From CAUUGB01 sp963544615 (GTDB lineage: Bacteria; Patescibacteriota; Microgenomatia; UBA1400; PJMF01): DNA of 21,273 nt. This document shows positions 1-5,895 of the stretch, one piece after another. Position numbers and translations under genes: made by a program. The stretch is from assembly GCA_963544615.1 (NCBI GenBank), contig CAUUGB010000014.1:1-21273 (forward strand), written 5' to 3'. Within the stretch, counting starts at the first letter, position 1. Each line of letters opens with the position of its first letter. The notes below the pieces were generated by a model, which searched no databases, was not told where the DNA came from, and saw only the letters and a list, made by a program, of their open reading frames with translations.

Positions 1-121
1 CAGATAAAATAAATTTTATCAGTTGAGACTGCTGGCGCTGATTAAGCTTTTCCCAGTCAAGTACTTGTTGCCAATTGCTACTGTATTCGCCTACATACCT
101 GTACTCCCCCCGATTAATCAT
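1..121 (-). CDS. N-terminal part of an unidentified protein, cut by the window edge
   Basis: On the minus strand an ATG at 121-119 opens a frame that runs 40 codons without a stop to the left edge, so only the N-terminus is visible. It begins MINRGEYRYVGEYSSNWQQV and continues with charged, glutamine-rich sequence, with no membrane segment or recognisable motif. A good ribosome binding site, GGAGG, lies about 8 bases upstream of the ATG. That makes the start convincing and suggests translation as the downstream gene of a transcript that also carries queH, whose stop is 62 bases upstream. I do not recognise the family. Confidence 0.6.
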   Translation of the reverse strand, partial: MINRGEYRYVGEYSSNWQQVLDWEKLNQRQQSQLIKFILS

Positions 122-183
122 ATCCCTTGCCTCCTTTGTTAGCATACAGGCGGCATTTGCTGTTGATAAGAACTCCTCTCACC

Positions 184-867
184 TTAGCGCAGATTACCAT
201 GACTGTCAAGTGAGTTGACAGAGGAGAAATACTTTTCCCGGGTTTTATCAAAAAGAGAAAAAATGCAACCACAATAATTTTGTTTGTAAAAACCACTAGT
301 TTTCAGCTGAGCTGGTGAAATGGTGAATTTTGGCACCAAAAAACTCTGCCCACAAATTTGTTTACCTGCAGCAATAACTTGTTCCCGAGATAAATAAGCG
401 CTTGCTAACATAGTAGTGCTCATGGTAGTGCCAGAGGAACTTTGTTGCCGGCAATATTGGAGTGTTTTTGCAAGACGTAAGTATTGACATTCCCAACATC
501 TATTGCCCGTTAATATCCCTTGCTTAAATTGCTCTCTTACTAGACTTAAATTAAAATAATCTTGTGGTTGATAATCCGCTACTATAAGTGGTATTGACAA
601 AAGTGTTGATATTTTTTTAACTGCCAGCAAGCGAGCACGGTATTCTGCTCGAGGATAAATATTGGGATTATAAAAAAATAATTGCCATTTATCAGCATTA
701 AATATTAACTGTTTTTGTGACAATTTTTTTCGTAGTGTCATCGGTGCCACCAGTGCCGTTACTGCTTGGGGCAGTTGATAACCACTCGCGCAAAAATATC
801 TCAGCAAACAATCGGCGCAACATACATGCAAAAGTATTCTCTCTGGAGAGCTTTGAGAACTAGTCAT
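184..867 (-). CDS. queH: Epoxyqueuosine reductase QueH (DUF208 family)
   Basis: QueH reduces epoxyqueuosine to queuosine at the wobble base of tRNAs with GUN anticodons. It is the non-orthologous replacement for the cobalamin-dependent QueG. The 227-residue product has the family layout: LLHVCCADC near the N-terminus (Cys16, Cys17, Cys20), YNPNIYPRAEY (66-76), a CWEC pair (Cys124, Cys127), the TTMLAS segment (151-156) and a C-terminal SGFYKQNYCGC (191-201). These cysteines match the iron-sulfur cluster ligands and redox cysteines known for the family. The start is the ATG at 867, shortly before the HVCC motif. No ribosome binding site is visible; TGGCATAAT at 892-884 could be an extended -10 giving a leader of about 10 bases. 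tRNA-Pro lies just upstream on the same strand. The family call is secure. Confidence 0.93.
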   Translation of the reverse strand: MTSSQSSPERILLHVCCADCLLRYFCASGYQLPQAVTALVAPMTLRKKLSQKQLIFNADKWQLFFYNPNIYPRAEYRARLLAVKKISTLLSIPLIVADYQPQDYFNLSLVREQFKQGILTGNRCWECQYLRLAKTLQYCRQQSSSGTTMSTTMLASAYLSREQVIAAGKQICGQSFLVPKFTISPAQLKTSGFYKQNYCGCIFSLFDKTREKYFSSVNSLDSHGNLR

Positions 868-898
868 TTTTAAGCTGGTATAAATTATGCCATCACAG

Positions 899-971
899 TC
901 GGAGTGACAGGACTTGAACCTGCGACCTCAGCGTCCCGAACGCTGCGCGCTACCATCTGCGCTACACTCCG
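899..971 (-). tRNA. tRNA-Pro (anticodon CGG)
   Basis: A 73-base cloverleaf read on the minus strand. The acceptor stem CGGAGTG pairs with CACTCCG, followed by discriminator A. The D arm is TAGCGCAGATGGTAGCGC, the anticodon stem CAGCG/CGCTG holds loop TTCGGGA (anticodon CGG), and the T arm contains GGTTCAAGTCC. CCA is not encoded. A TATAAT box sits 15 bases upstream (991-986). Its body is nearly identical to the second tRNA-Pro in this window, differing mainly in the anticodon arm. It reads CCG codons. Confidence 0.95.
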
Positions 972-985
972 ACTTAGCTGACTTT

Positions 986-991
986 ATTATA
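986..991 (-). promoter_or_regulatory. -10 box of tRNA-Pro(CGG)
   Basis: TATAAT on the minus strand, preceded by CGG rather than TGn, 15 bases before the mature 5' end of the tRNA. It forms a divergent promoter pair with the tRNA-Lys(CTT) box at 1015-1020. No clear -35 element is visible. Confidence 0.6.
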
Positions 992-1011
992 CCGCAAGGC
1001 AAATGACTCCA

Positions 1012-1020
1012 TGTTATAAT
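1012..1020 (+). promoter_or_regulatory. Extended -10 promoter of tRNA-Lys(CTT)
   Basis: TGTTATAAT, a perfect extended -10, with the -10 hexamer at 1015-1020 and the tRNA starting 15 bases downstream. No TTGACA-like -35 is seen at the usual distance. The same nonamer is found at 2117, 8736 and 10195. Confidence 0.7.
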
Positions 1021-1034
1021 CATCTATCAAAAAC

Positions 1035-1108
1035 GGGTCAGTAGCTCAGTTGGTTAGAGCGTCTGCCTCTTAAGCAGAATGTCGAGGGTTCGAGTCCCTC
1101 CTGACTCA
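1035..1108 (+). tRNA. tRNA-Lys (anticodon CTT)
   Basis: A 74-base cloverleaf. The acceptor GGGTCAG pairs with CTGACTC (one G-U), followed by discriminator A. The D arm is TAGCTCAGTTGGTTAGAGC, the anticodon stem TCTGC/GCAGA holds loop CTCTTAA (anticodon CTT), and the T loop is GGGTTCGAGTCCC. CCA is not encoded. It reads AAG. The TTT isoacceptor is at 10217. A short hairpin, TTTGGT/ACCAAA at 1110-1125, follows directly and could help end the transcript, though it has no T run. Confidence 0.95.
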
Positions 1109-1215
1109 CTTTGGTATTTACCAAATTAACTCAAGTTTTCCCAGTAAAAAATATTTTATTTACCATTAAAACTGCCTATGGGCTTATTACTCCAAATATT
1201 ACTCAATGTTATTCT

Positions 1216-1245
1216 AAAAAAAAGCCCCTGAATACTCAGGGGCTT
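1216..1245 (-). terminator. Rho-independent terminator of the 1288-1815 gene
   Basis: Read on the minus strand, a perfect 10-bp stem AAGCCCCTGA/TCAGGGGCTT with a 4-base loop (1222-1245) runs into a T-rich tail, complementary to the A run at 1216-1223. It lies 43 bases beyond the stop codon of the upstream minus-strand gene and is the strongest terminator in the window. Confidence 0.85.
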
Positions 1246-1269
1246 AAATCTTGTAGTAAGTTTTTTCTA

Positions 1270-1294
1270 GCTTTAGCTGCTTAGCAGCTAAAGC
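1270..1294 (-). repeat. Perfect 11-bp inverted repeat across a stop codon
   Basis: GCTTTAGCTGC at 1270-1280 and GCAGCTAAAGC at 1284-1294 are exact inverted copies separated by TTA. The stop codon of the minus-strand gene (1288-1290) lies inside one arm. No T run follows on either strand, so this is not an ordinary terminator. With the terminator at 1222-1245 it would give the mRNA two stacked 3' hairpins, possibly for stability. Confidence 0.6.
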
Positions 1295-1815
1295 ATATTT
1301 CTCCCAGCCATAAAGGCATGGTAGTACGTGTCTTTGAGCAACTCTCCATTAACAATGGGCAGATGGATTTCTACCACCCATTCTTTACCTTTCCTCGTAA
1401 CCTCAACAAAGGTATCCGAGTAAGGCGAGACGATTTCCGCCCAGGACACCGAATCTTGCAACAAATAGTACCAACCTCCTCCCAGATGGTCAGGAAAAAA
1501 GGGGAACTTTTTGGGTGAAGTGCCAGGATGGTTGGGGGGATACGCGTGAAACATGGGCCGCGTTTTCGGAAAATCATAAATAAGCAAATAAGGCACCCGA
1601 CCCACCTGGTAGGTGCTAGTAAACTCCCTAAACTCTGCTTGCAACTGTTCGGGAATTCTTGCCCCACCATTATTCATCGCTACCGCCACCACCCCAAAAT
1701 CAGCGGTGGCAAAAGCCATCTGGGCATAATTCTCCCAACCAGCTTTCACCGATGCCAGAGTTTCGTTACTAATTACTGGAGCTGCTTTGCTCCAATTTCT
1801 TGAGGCCTGCAACAT
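1288..1815 (-). CDS. Unidentified 175-residue protein, possibly thioredoxin-like
   Basis: I do not recognise this protein. It has no signal peptide, membrane helix or CXXC. The pattern from about residue 37 (a hydrophobic strand FGVVAVAMNN, a helix rich in E/Q/F, then YQVGRVPYLLIYDF) resembles the core of a thioredoxin fold with a cis-proline (RVP) before a strand. This is inference only. The second half is rich in proline and aromatics. The gene is clearly expressed as a unit. It has an unusually strong ribosome binding site (GGAGGAGG, 1830-1823), a structured leader and its own terminator. Its base composition stands out: 1501-1560 is 35/60 G+C, against 20/60 for 2281-2340 in rplJ. It may be a transferred gene. 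The stop is TAG. Confidence 0.8.
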   Translation of the reverse strand: MLQASRNWSKAAPVISNETLASVKAGWENYAQMAFATADFGVVAVAMNNGGARIPEQLQAEFREFTSTYQVGRVPYLLIYDFPKTRPMFHAYPPNHPGTSPKKFPFFPDHLGGGWYYLLQDSVSWAEIVSPYSDTFVEVTRKGKEWVVEIHLPIVNGELLKDTYYHAFMAGRNML

Positions 1816-1848
1816 TACCTATCCTCCTCCTATAGGGATATTTTTTAG

Positions 1849-1911
1849 AAAAAAACTTATCAAAGAACTTTACCAATGCCGCTTGCATTGGTAAATAAGT
1901 TTTATATTATA
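1849..1911 (-). promoter_or_regulatory. Promoter and terminator-like leader hairpin of the 1288-1815 gene
   Basis: On the minus strand a TATAAT box (1911-1906) places the transcript start near 1899. The transcript would open with AACTTAT, then a perfect stem TACCAATGC/GCATTGGTA (1893-1885 with 1879-1871, 5-base loop), then ATAAGTT (1860-1854), which can close the outer stem, followed by about seven T. That is the layout of an intrinsic terminator about 35 bases before the start codon, suggesting attenuation. No ligand-binding domain is recognisable and the leader is too short for a typical riboswitch. Confidence 0.5.
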
Positions 1912-2116
1912 AGATATATAAGCACTTTTGTCAATAAATAACAATAACAATAAATTGCTAATAATAATTTATATATCAATAAATTATTTAATTTTAATAC
2001 CATACAATCAACCCTAATTACCAAAATGCTAATTAATGAGCAAAACCAACCAATCGAGTTTATGAGCCCAAAATTCTCCACCATTACCACTAACTCCTCC
2101 TCATGTAGTTAAAATA

Positions 2117-2125
2117 TGTTATAAT
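2117..2125 (+). promoter_or_regulatory. Extended -10 promoter of rplJ-rplL
   Basis: TGTTATAAT, identical to the tRNA-Lys promoter boxes. It predicts transcription from about 2132, exactly where the L10 leader structure begins, and gives a leader of about 110 bases. Upstream, 1912-2116 is very AT-rich and I see no gene in it. Confidence 0.7.
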
Positions 2126-2130
2126 ACCCA

Positions 2131-2228
2131 AGTCCTAAGACAGCGTGCCACCATAAGTCGCGCCGAGGCAATCAGCAGTATGGTTGTGGATTTACTCCTC
2201 TTAGGATCTCTTAAGCAGGAGTTTTTTA
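2131..2228 (+). promoter_or_regulatory. Ribosomal protein L10 leader (autoregulatory attenuator)
   Basis: The leader has the recognisable L10-leader core: CCTAAGA (2134-2140) pairs with TCTTAGG (2199-2205), enclosing a domain that includes CGCCGAGGCA (2161-2170). An alternative hairpin, ACTCCT (2194-2199) with AGGAGT (2217-2222) followed by T6, is a terminator whose 5' arm overlaps the TCTTAGG arm. In the known family, L10 (with L7/L12) binds the leader and lowers its own operon's expression. How the two pairings are switched here is inferred from their overlap. Confidence 0.82.
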
Positions 2229-2244
2229 TTATTAGAAAGCACCC

Positions 2245-2751
2245 ATGCCAAACCAAAAAAATACCGCTAATCTAGCTTTAGTTAAAGAGAAAATTTCTCG
2301 CGCTAAATCAATTCTTTTAGTGGATTTTTCTGGTACTAGTGTTAATGAACAATCACAACTTCGCCGCGATCTTAAAGCCGTTGGCAGTGAGTTTTTTGTC
2401 AGTAAAAATACTCTCATCAATTTGGGTTTTGATAAAAAAAGCCCCATCGCTGACGCACTAAGTGGCATGAACGCCCTAATTTTATCTTATGAAGATGAAG
2501 TCTCTGGCGTTAAGGCAACTTATAAGTTTATCAAAGATAAAGAAAAACTTACCGTTAAAGTTGGCTTTTTAGATGGCGAGTTTATTAGCGAACAGCAGGC
2601 GGCAGCTTTAAGTAAAATTCCCAGCAAAAAAGAGTTACTCGTTAATTTGCTTTATTCACTTAATTCTCCCGCTAGCAAATTAGCCAATGTTCTGGTGGGA
2701 CCGGTTCGCTCGCTCACTTATGCTTTACAAGCCATTGTCGATAAAAAATAA
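2245..2751 (+). CDS. rplJ: 50S ribosomal protein L10
   Basis: L10 anchors the L7/L12 dimers to the large ribosomal subunit to form the stalk that recruits translation factors. The 168-residue product has the family features: an N-terminal helix with KEKISRAKSILLVDFSG, then LRRDLKAVGSEFFVSKNT (about 54-71), and a C-terminal helical tail for L7/L12 binding. Its length is normal. It follows the L10 leader and precedes rplL by 39 bases, the standard operon. The ribosome binding site is weak (GAAAG about 6 bases before the ATG). Confidence 0.97.
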   Translation: MPNQKNTANLALVKEKISRAKSILLVDFSGTSVNEQSQLRRDLKAVGSEFFVSKNTLINLGFDKKSPIADALSGMNALILSYEDEVSGVKATYKFIKDKEKLTVKVGFLDGEFISEQQAAALSKIPSKKELLVNLLYSLNSPASKLANVLVGPVRSLTYALQAIVDKK

Positions 2752-2790
2752 TTAATAATTAATTTGGTAATCAATATAGAAAGGTAAATT

Positions 2791-3168
2791 ATGTCAGAAA
2801 AAACCGACGCTTTACTCTCTAGCATTAAAGAACTATCTTTGATGGAAGTTTCTGAGCTAGTTAAAGCTTTAGAAGAAGAATTTGGCGTATCTGCTGCTGC
2901 CCCAGTCATGGTGGGGGCGGCTGCAAGTGCTCCTTCTGCTGCAGCTGAAGAAAAAACTGAATTCACTGTAGTACTTAAAGACGGTGGCTCCAACAAAATT
3001 GCCGCCATTAAAGCAGTGCGCACGCTCAAACCTAATTTAGGCTTGGGTGAAGCTAAAGCTTTTGTAGAAGGTGCTCCTAAAAATGTTTTAGAAGACGCTA
3101 AAAAAGAAGATGCGGAGGCCGCTAAAAAAACTTTAGAAGAAGCTGGTTGTGTGGTGGAACTGAAATAG
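2791..3168 (+). CDS. rplL: 50S ribosomal protein L7/L12
   Basis: L7/L12 is the multicopy stalk protein that contacts EF-Tu, EF-G and initiation and release factors. The 125-residue product shows the N-terminal dimerisation helix (SSIKELSLMEVSELVKALEE), an alanine-rich hinge (about 36-51) and the C-terminal domain with EKTEFTVVLKDGG and the helix LGLGEAKAFVEGAPKNV. The lysine-rich end (VLEDAKKEDAEAAKKTLEEA) is typical. A clear ribosome binding site AGAAAGG precedes the ATG. It shares a transcript with rplJ and is followed by a terminator. Confidence 0.98.
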   Translation: MSEKTDALLSSIKELSLMEVSELVKALEEEFGVSAAAPVMVGAAASAPSAAAEEKTEFTVVLKDGGSNKIAAIKAVRTLKPNLGLGEAKAFVEGAPKNVLEDAKKEDAEAAKKTLEEAGCVVELK

Positions 3169-3188
3169 TTTTTCTCTCAACCAATGTT

Positions 3189-3213
3189 AGCCCGCTTTCA
3201 AAGCGGGCTTTTT
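3189..3213 (+). terminator. Rho-independent terminator of rplJ-rplL
   Basis: The stem AGCCCGCTT (3189-3197) pairs with AAGCGGGCT (3201-3209) through a 3-base loop, followed by T residues. It starts 20 bases after the rplL stop. Confidence 0.92.
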
Positions 3214-3232
3214 AGTAGATTTTTTTCTCTTG

Positions 3233-3241
3233 TGCTATAAT
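3233..3241 (+). promoter_or_regulatory. Extended -10 promoter, leaderless start at 3248
   Basis: TGCTATAAT, with only 6 bases between the hexamer and the GTG at 3248. Transcription from a start 6-8 bases downstream would place the mRNA end at the start codon itself. Confidence 0.65.
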
Positions 3242-3247
3242 GAAAAA

Positions 3248-4612
3248 GTGAAAAAAATACCCCAAATGTGCTGGTGCTTTTTAATTGCCTGGGCTGCAAT
3301 ACTTACCCAACACCATCCCGTGCTAGCAGCTGAATATCTTAGCCCAGTGTTTGCTACCTCTTTATACAAAGTGCAAGCAGTTTCGCTGCTTTTAGACCAC
3401 AGCTCCCCTCAATCAGTGCAGTTATTTTATCAAAGCAAACAAAGCAGTGACGCCAATGATTTATGGCAACCGCTAACTGGCGATGAATTTATTTGTCGCA
3501 GCGAACACACTCATTTATGGTGTTACACCAAACTACAATTTCCTTGGCAAGAATGGGGTCAATTTAAGCTCATATATCCAGATATATCTCAACTACTTTC
3601 TTTTAATCTTAACCTCAAAGAACAGTATCAATTACCCATAGTTACTCCAGCAGACAATGATGTTTATTATTCCTCATGGAGGAATTTTACCACCCCCAAT
3701 GAATTTCAAGCTATCAGCTGGAATGAGGTTAACTTAACTCCAGAAGCAAGCCAAGCTACTATCATTCAAACCCGGGCTAGCTTTAATCAGCGTACCTGGA
3801 CTCCCTGGCAAGGAAATTTTACCGCCACTCCTCTTCAAGAACATTATTTAGCCAACCTCGACGAGCATGGATTAACCCTAACCCAACCAACCCGAGAAAA
3901 ATATTTACTCCTCACCTATCAAGACAAAAAACAACCTCTACGGGCTACCCAAGCATTAGCTGTGGGTGAGAGTGAAGTAGCTGCTTTTGCTCAGCGCACT
4001 TTTACTCTGGAGAGCTTAGAAGGTCTCCAAATAGGTCAAGAAATTGTTATCAGTGAACAAGTCGCTGGCATTACCTATCAAGTTAAAACCATCATCGCTG
4101 ACCTTAAACCTGCCACTAAACAAGTTAGCACCTATCCTTTTTTTGGCACTATTCCCCCAGCTGGAGAAACCAGCTGCGGAGCTAAACAAAAGTATTGCTT
4201 TTCACCGCAAGCACAAATTTACGCCATTAAAGACAAATTATTGCCAATTAATGGCATCCACATTAACTGGCAAGAAACCATTGACCCGGCCGCAATTGTT
4301 TCTCTCTCGCTGATAGAGCCAACCCCAAGTTCCTGTGTGGCTGCAAACGAAACTGCGCCATATTGTAGCGACTTTTACTTACCTCTTAATTTAACTGCCC
4401 CCTCAGCTACGGCTTTAGCCACCATTCAATACCGACTCTTAACCGCTCCAGACACAGACAAACTAGTTAAAAACGTTTATTTACTCACCCAACATCCCCA
4501 GCAAACTCAAGTAGCTTCCTCTAGCGCCACTCCAACTGCAACCACAGTTGGCAGGTTGAGAAGTGGCAAAAACTTAGTCAGCGGCATGGGTAAACCCTCT
4601 TTTTGGCAATAA
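3248..4612 (+). CDS. Secreted protein of unknown function
   Basis: From the GTG at 3248 the 454-residue product begins MKKIPQMCWC, followed by a hydrophobic stretch and PVLAAEY. This is a good signal peptide with likely cleavage after residue 27. The frame stays open upstream to an ATG at 3230, but that start lies before the promoter hexamer at 3236-3241 and would add residues ahead of the signal peptide. The mature part looks beta-rich: alternating hydrophobic strands, many Thr/Gln/Asn and tryptophans, and a few cysteines (for example in CGAKQKYC and SSCVAANETAPYC) that could form disulfides. The C-terminus is a Ser/Thr/Ala-rich low-complexity tail with no anchor. I recognise no domain. It is probably exported by Sec and transcribed alone. 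Confidence 0.85.
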   Translation: MKKIPQMCWCFLIAWAAILTQHHPVLAAEYLSPVFATSLYKVQAVSLLLDHSSPQSVQLFYQSKQSSDANDLWQPLTGDEFICRSEHTHLWCYTKLQFPWQEWGQFKLIYPDISQLLSFNLNLKEQYQLPIVTPADNDVYYSSWRNFTTPNEFQAISWNEVNLTPEASQATIIQTRASFNQRTWTPWQGNFTATPLQEHYLANLDEHGLTLTQPTREKYLLLTYQDKKQPLRATQALAVGESEVAAFAQRTFTLESLEGLQIGQEIVISEQVAGITYQVKTIIADLKPATKQVSTYPFFGTIPPAGETSCGAKQKYCFSPQAQIYAIKDKLLPINGIHINWQETIDPAAIVSLSLIEPTPSSCVAANETAPYCSDFYLPLNLTAPSATALATIQYRLLTAPDTDKLVKNVYLLTQHPQQTQVASSSATPTATTVGRLRSGKNLVSGMGKPSFWQ

Positions 4613-4800
4613 ATTTGTTTTTGTTCGCTATTTATTCGCTTTTCTCTCGTTTTAGTCCTTGACTTTTATTTTTTTCCTTGTTAGTGTGTTCTTAACAAAA
4701 ACATACATAAAGACACAAAGGTAAACGCAACTTAACAAAAACTTAATTAAGCAGTTATTGTAGTATTAAATTAATAATAATCATTGAAAGGAAAACACTC
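4613..4800 (+). promoter_or_regulatory. Regulatory region with a 12-bp direct repeat before the HTH gene
   Basis: This AT-rich 188-base gap holds two exact copies of CTTAACAAAAAC, at 4691-4702 and 4731-4742, 40 bases apart (close to four helical turns). They lie 60-110 bases upstream of a gene for a DNA-binding protein, so operator sites for autoregulation are possible. TTGACT near 4660 and AT-rich blocks near 4762-4785 could be promoter parts, but none matches the TGnTATAAT pattern used elsewhere. A site for the neighbouring protein is inference. Confidence 0.4.
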
Positions 4801-5073
4801 ATGACAGATTCCATCCAGCTAGATGTGCCCCTGGCAAAAATAAAAAAATCTGGCAGCGTAGCAGAAGCGGTTAAATTAGATATTAATAATCTTCCGGATT
4901 TACTGACTGTTAAAGAAGTTGCCACCTTGCTGCGAGTGTCTCCTTTAACAGTAAAAAGATGGGGGGCTCGCGGCAAATTGCCGGCCATTAGAATTAACTC
5001 TCGCGGTGATAGGCGTTACAAAAAAGAAGCAGTCATGTGGCTGTTGGGAGTAGAACCCGAGGCAGCTGCTTAA
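4801..5073 (+). CDS. Small helix-turn-helix protein (MerR/excisionase-like domain)
   Basis: A 90-residue soluble protein. Residues about 34-85 match the HTH_17 (excisionase-type, winged MerR-like) domain: LLTVKEVATLLRVSPLTVKRWGARGKLPAIRIN, then DRRYKKEAVMWLLG. The TVKEVA...VS..TVKRW pattern is the DNA-recognition helix pair, and the G-K-LPA.R segment is the wing. The N-terminal 30 residues have no visible domain. A ribosome binding site AAAGGA stands 8 bases before the ATG. It could be a transcription regulator or a DNA-architecture protein. No phage or integrase gene is nearby, so a true excisionase is unlikely. Its target is unknown. Confidence 0.85.
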   Translation: MTDSIQLDVPLAKIKKSGSVAEAVKLDINNLPDLLTVKEVATLLRVSPLTVKRWGARGKLPAIRINSRGDRRYKKEAVMWLLGVEPEAAA

Positions 5074-5094
5074 TCTTATCTCTTCAAGGTGAGC

Positions 5095-5125
5095 AAAAAA
5101 AGTCAACCCATGGTTGACTTTTTTT
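5095..5125. terminator. Bidirectional terminator
   Basis: A7-GTCAACC (5095-5108), loop CAT, then GGTTGAC-T7 (5112-5125): a perfect 14-bp palindromic stem with T runs on both strands. It ends the HTH gene on the plus strand and the glycosyltransferase on the minus strand. The last codons and TGA stop (5103-5105) of the glycosyltransferase lie inside the hairpin. Confidence 0.9.
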
Positions 5126-5846
5126 GCCAATAGCGGTAATGATAGTAAATAAATTTACCCAAAGCTAACTGCCGCCGCCAACGGTGGGGTTGCTGATAAA
5201 GTCGCCAAAGCCATTCTAAACCTAAATTCTGCCAACTCATGGGTGCTCGCGGCAATTTACCTAAAATAAAATCAAAACTGCCCCCCACTGCTAAGGCTAA
5301 TTTTACTCCCCGCTGAGCCATTAACTCTCGCTGACTAACTAAAAAGTGCTCTTGAAAAGGAGCCCCAAAAGCTACTAAAATGATGATAGGTTTAATATCA
5401 TCAATCAACCTTTGGATAGCTTGAGTCTCACTAATAGTAGGTAAAAATGCATTTTGATATCCCGGGGTATAAAAAAGTTGCTTTTGACCAATTTGTAATC
5501 TTCCTGGCTTGCTAGCGCTGGTTTGATAAAAGCCACCAATGAGTAAAATTTTTTCAGCTTGCAGAAGGGGGTTAGAGAGTAAATATGCCACTGTTTCTAC
5601 TCCAGTTAAACGGCTGGCAAAGCCACCCAATTTCACCAAACCAAGACCGTCGGGAATTAGCACATCTGCTTGCTGCAAAGCTCTAGCAAAACAATGATCT
5701 CGATGAGCAAGCACTAGCTGTTCTGGATTAGGAGTCATAATCAGCTTTAACCCCTCAGTTTTGAGTGCTTGATCTAAAAACTGCTGCCAAGCAGGTAAAG
5801 TTTCATTAACAATGCAGTAAGCAGCATATTTTTTTGTCTTTAACAT
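5103..5846 (-). CDS. WecG/TagA/CpsF-family glycosyltransferase (GT26)
   Basis: GT26 enzymes transfer N-acetylmannosamine or N-acetylmannosaminuronate-type sugars to lipid-linked acceptors during teichoic acid, enterobacterial common antigen or exopolysaccharide synthesis. From the ATG at 5846 the product has 247 residues, the normal size. Diagnostic motifs are TPNPEQ (38-43), IPDGLG (64-69, with Asp66), FGAPFQE (160-166), GGSFDF (188-193), RAP (200-202) and GLEWLWRL (209-216). The basic, aromatic C-terminus suits membrane association. An upstream TTG at 5852 is in frame, but it lies 2 bases after the -10 box and cannot be on the transcript; ATG 5846 fits a leaderless mRNA. The exact sugar and acceptor cannot be read from sequence. 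Confidence 0.92.
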   Translation of the reverse strand: MLKTKKYAAYCIVNETLPAWQQFLDQALKTEGLKLIMTPNPEQLVLAHRDHCFARALQQADVLIPDGLGLVKLGGFASRLTGVETVAYLLSNPLLQAEKILLIGGFYQTSASKPGRLQIGQKQLFYTPGYQNAFLPTISETQAIQRLIDDIKPIIILVAFGAPFQEHFLVSQRELMAQRGVKLALAVGGSFDFILGKLPRAPMSWQNLGLEWLWRLYQQPHRWRRQLALGKFIYYHYRYWQKKSTMG

Positions 5847-5854
5847 CGACAATG

Positions 5855-5863
5855 ATTATATCA
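5855..5863 (-). promoter_or_regulatory. Extended -10 promoter of the GT26 gene
   Basis: TGATATAAT on the minus strand, with 8 bases between the hexamer and the ATG at 5846. It is back to back with the murL promoter hexamer (5882-5887). Confidence 0.6.
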
Positions 5864-5881
5864 TTACCCCTTAACTAGAGT

Positions 5882-5887
5882 TATAAT
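5882..5887 (+). promoter_or_regulatory. -10 box of the murL-murD operon
   Basis: TATAAT preceded by AGT, a partial extended -10. The ATG at 5896 is 8 bases downstream; an in-frame ATG at 5890 is only 2 bases downstream, probably upstream of the transcript start. Confidence 0.55.
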
Positions 5888-5895
5888 ATATGTTT

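Noticed and set aside
1371..1803. Open frames on both strands inside the 1288-1815 gene
   Set aside because: The minus-strand 175-codon frame has the strong ribosome binding site, leader and terminator; the others lack any signals.
2718..3029. 103-codon minus-strand frame opposite rplL
   Set aside because: It is a shadow of the alanine-rich hinge coding of L7/L12 and has no start signals.
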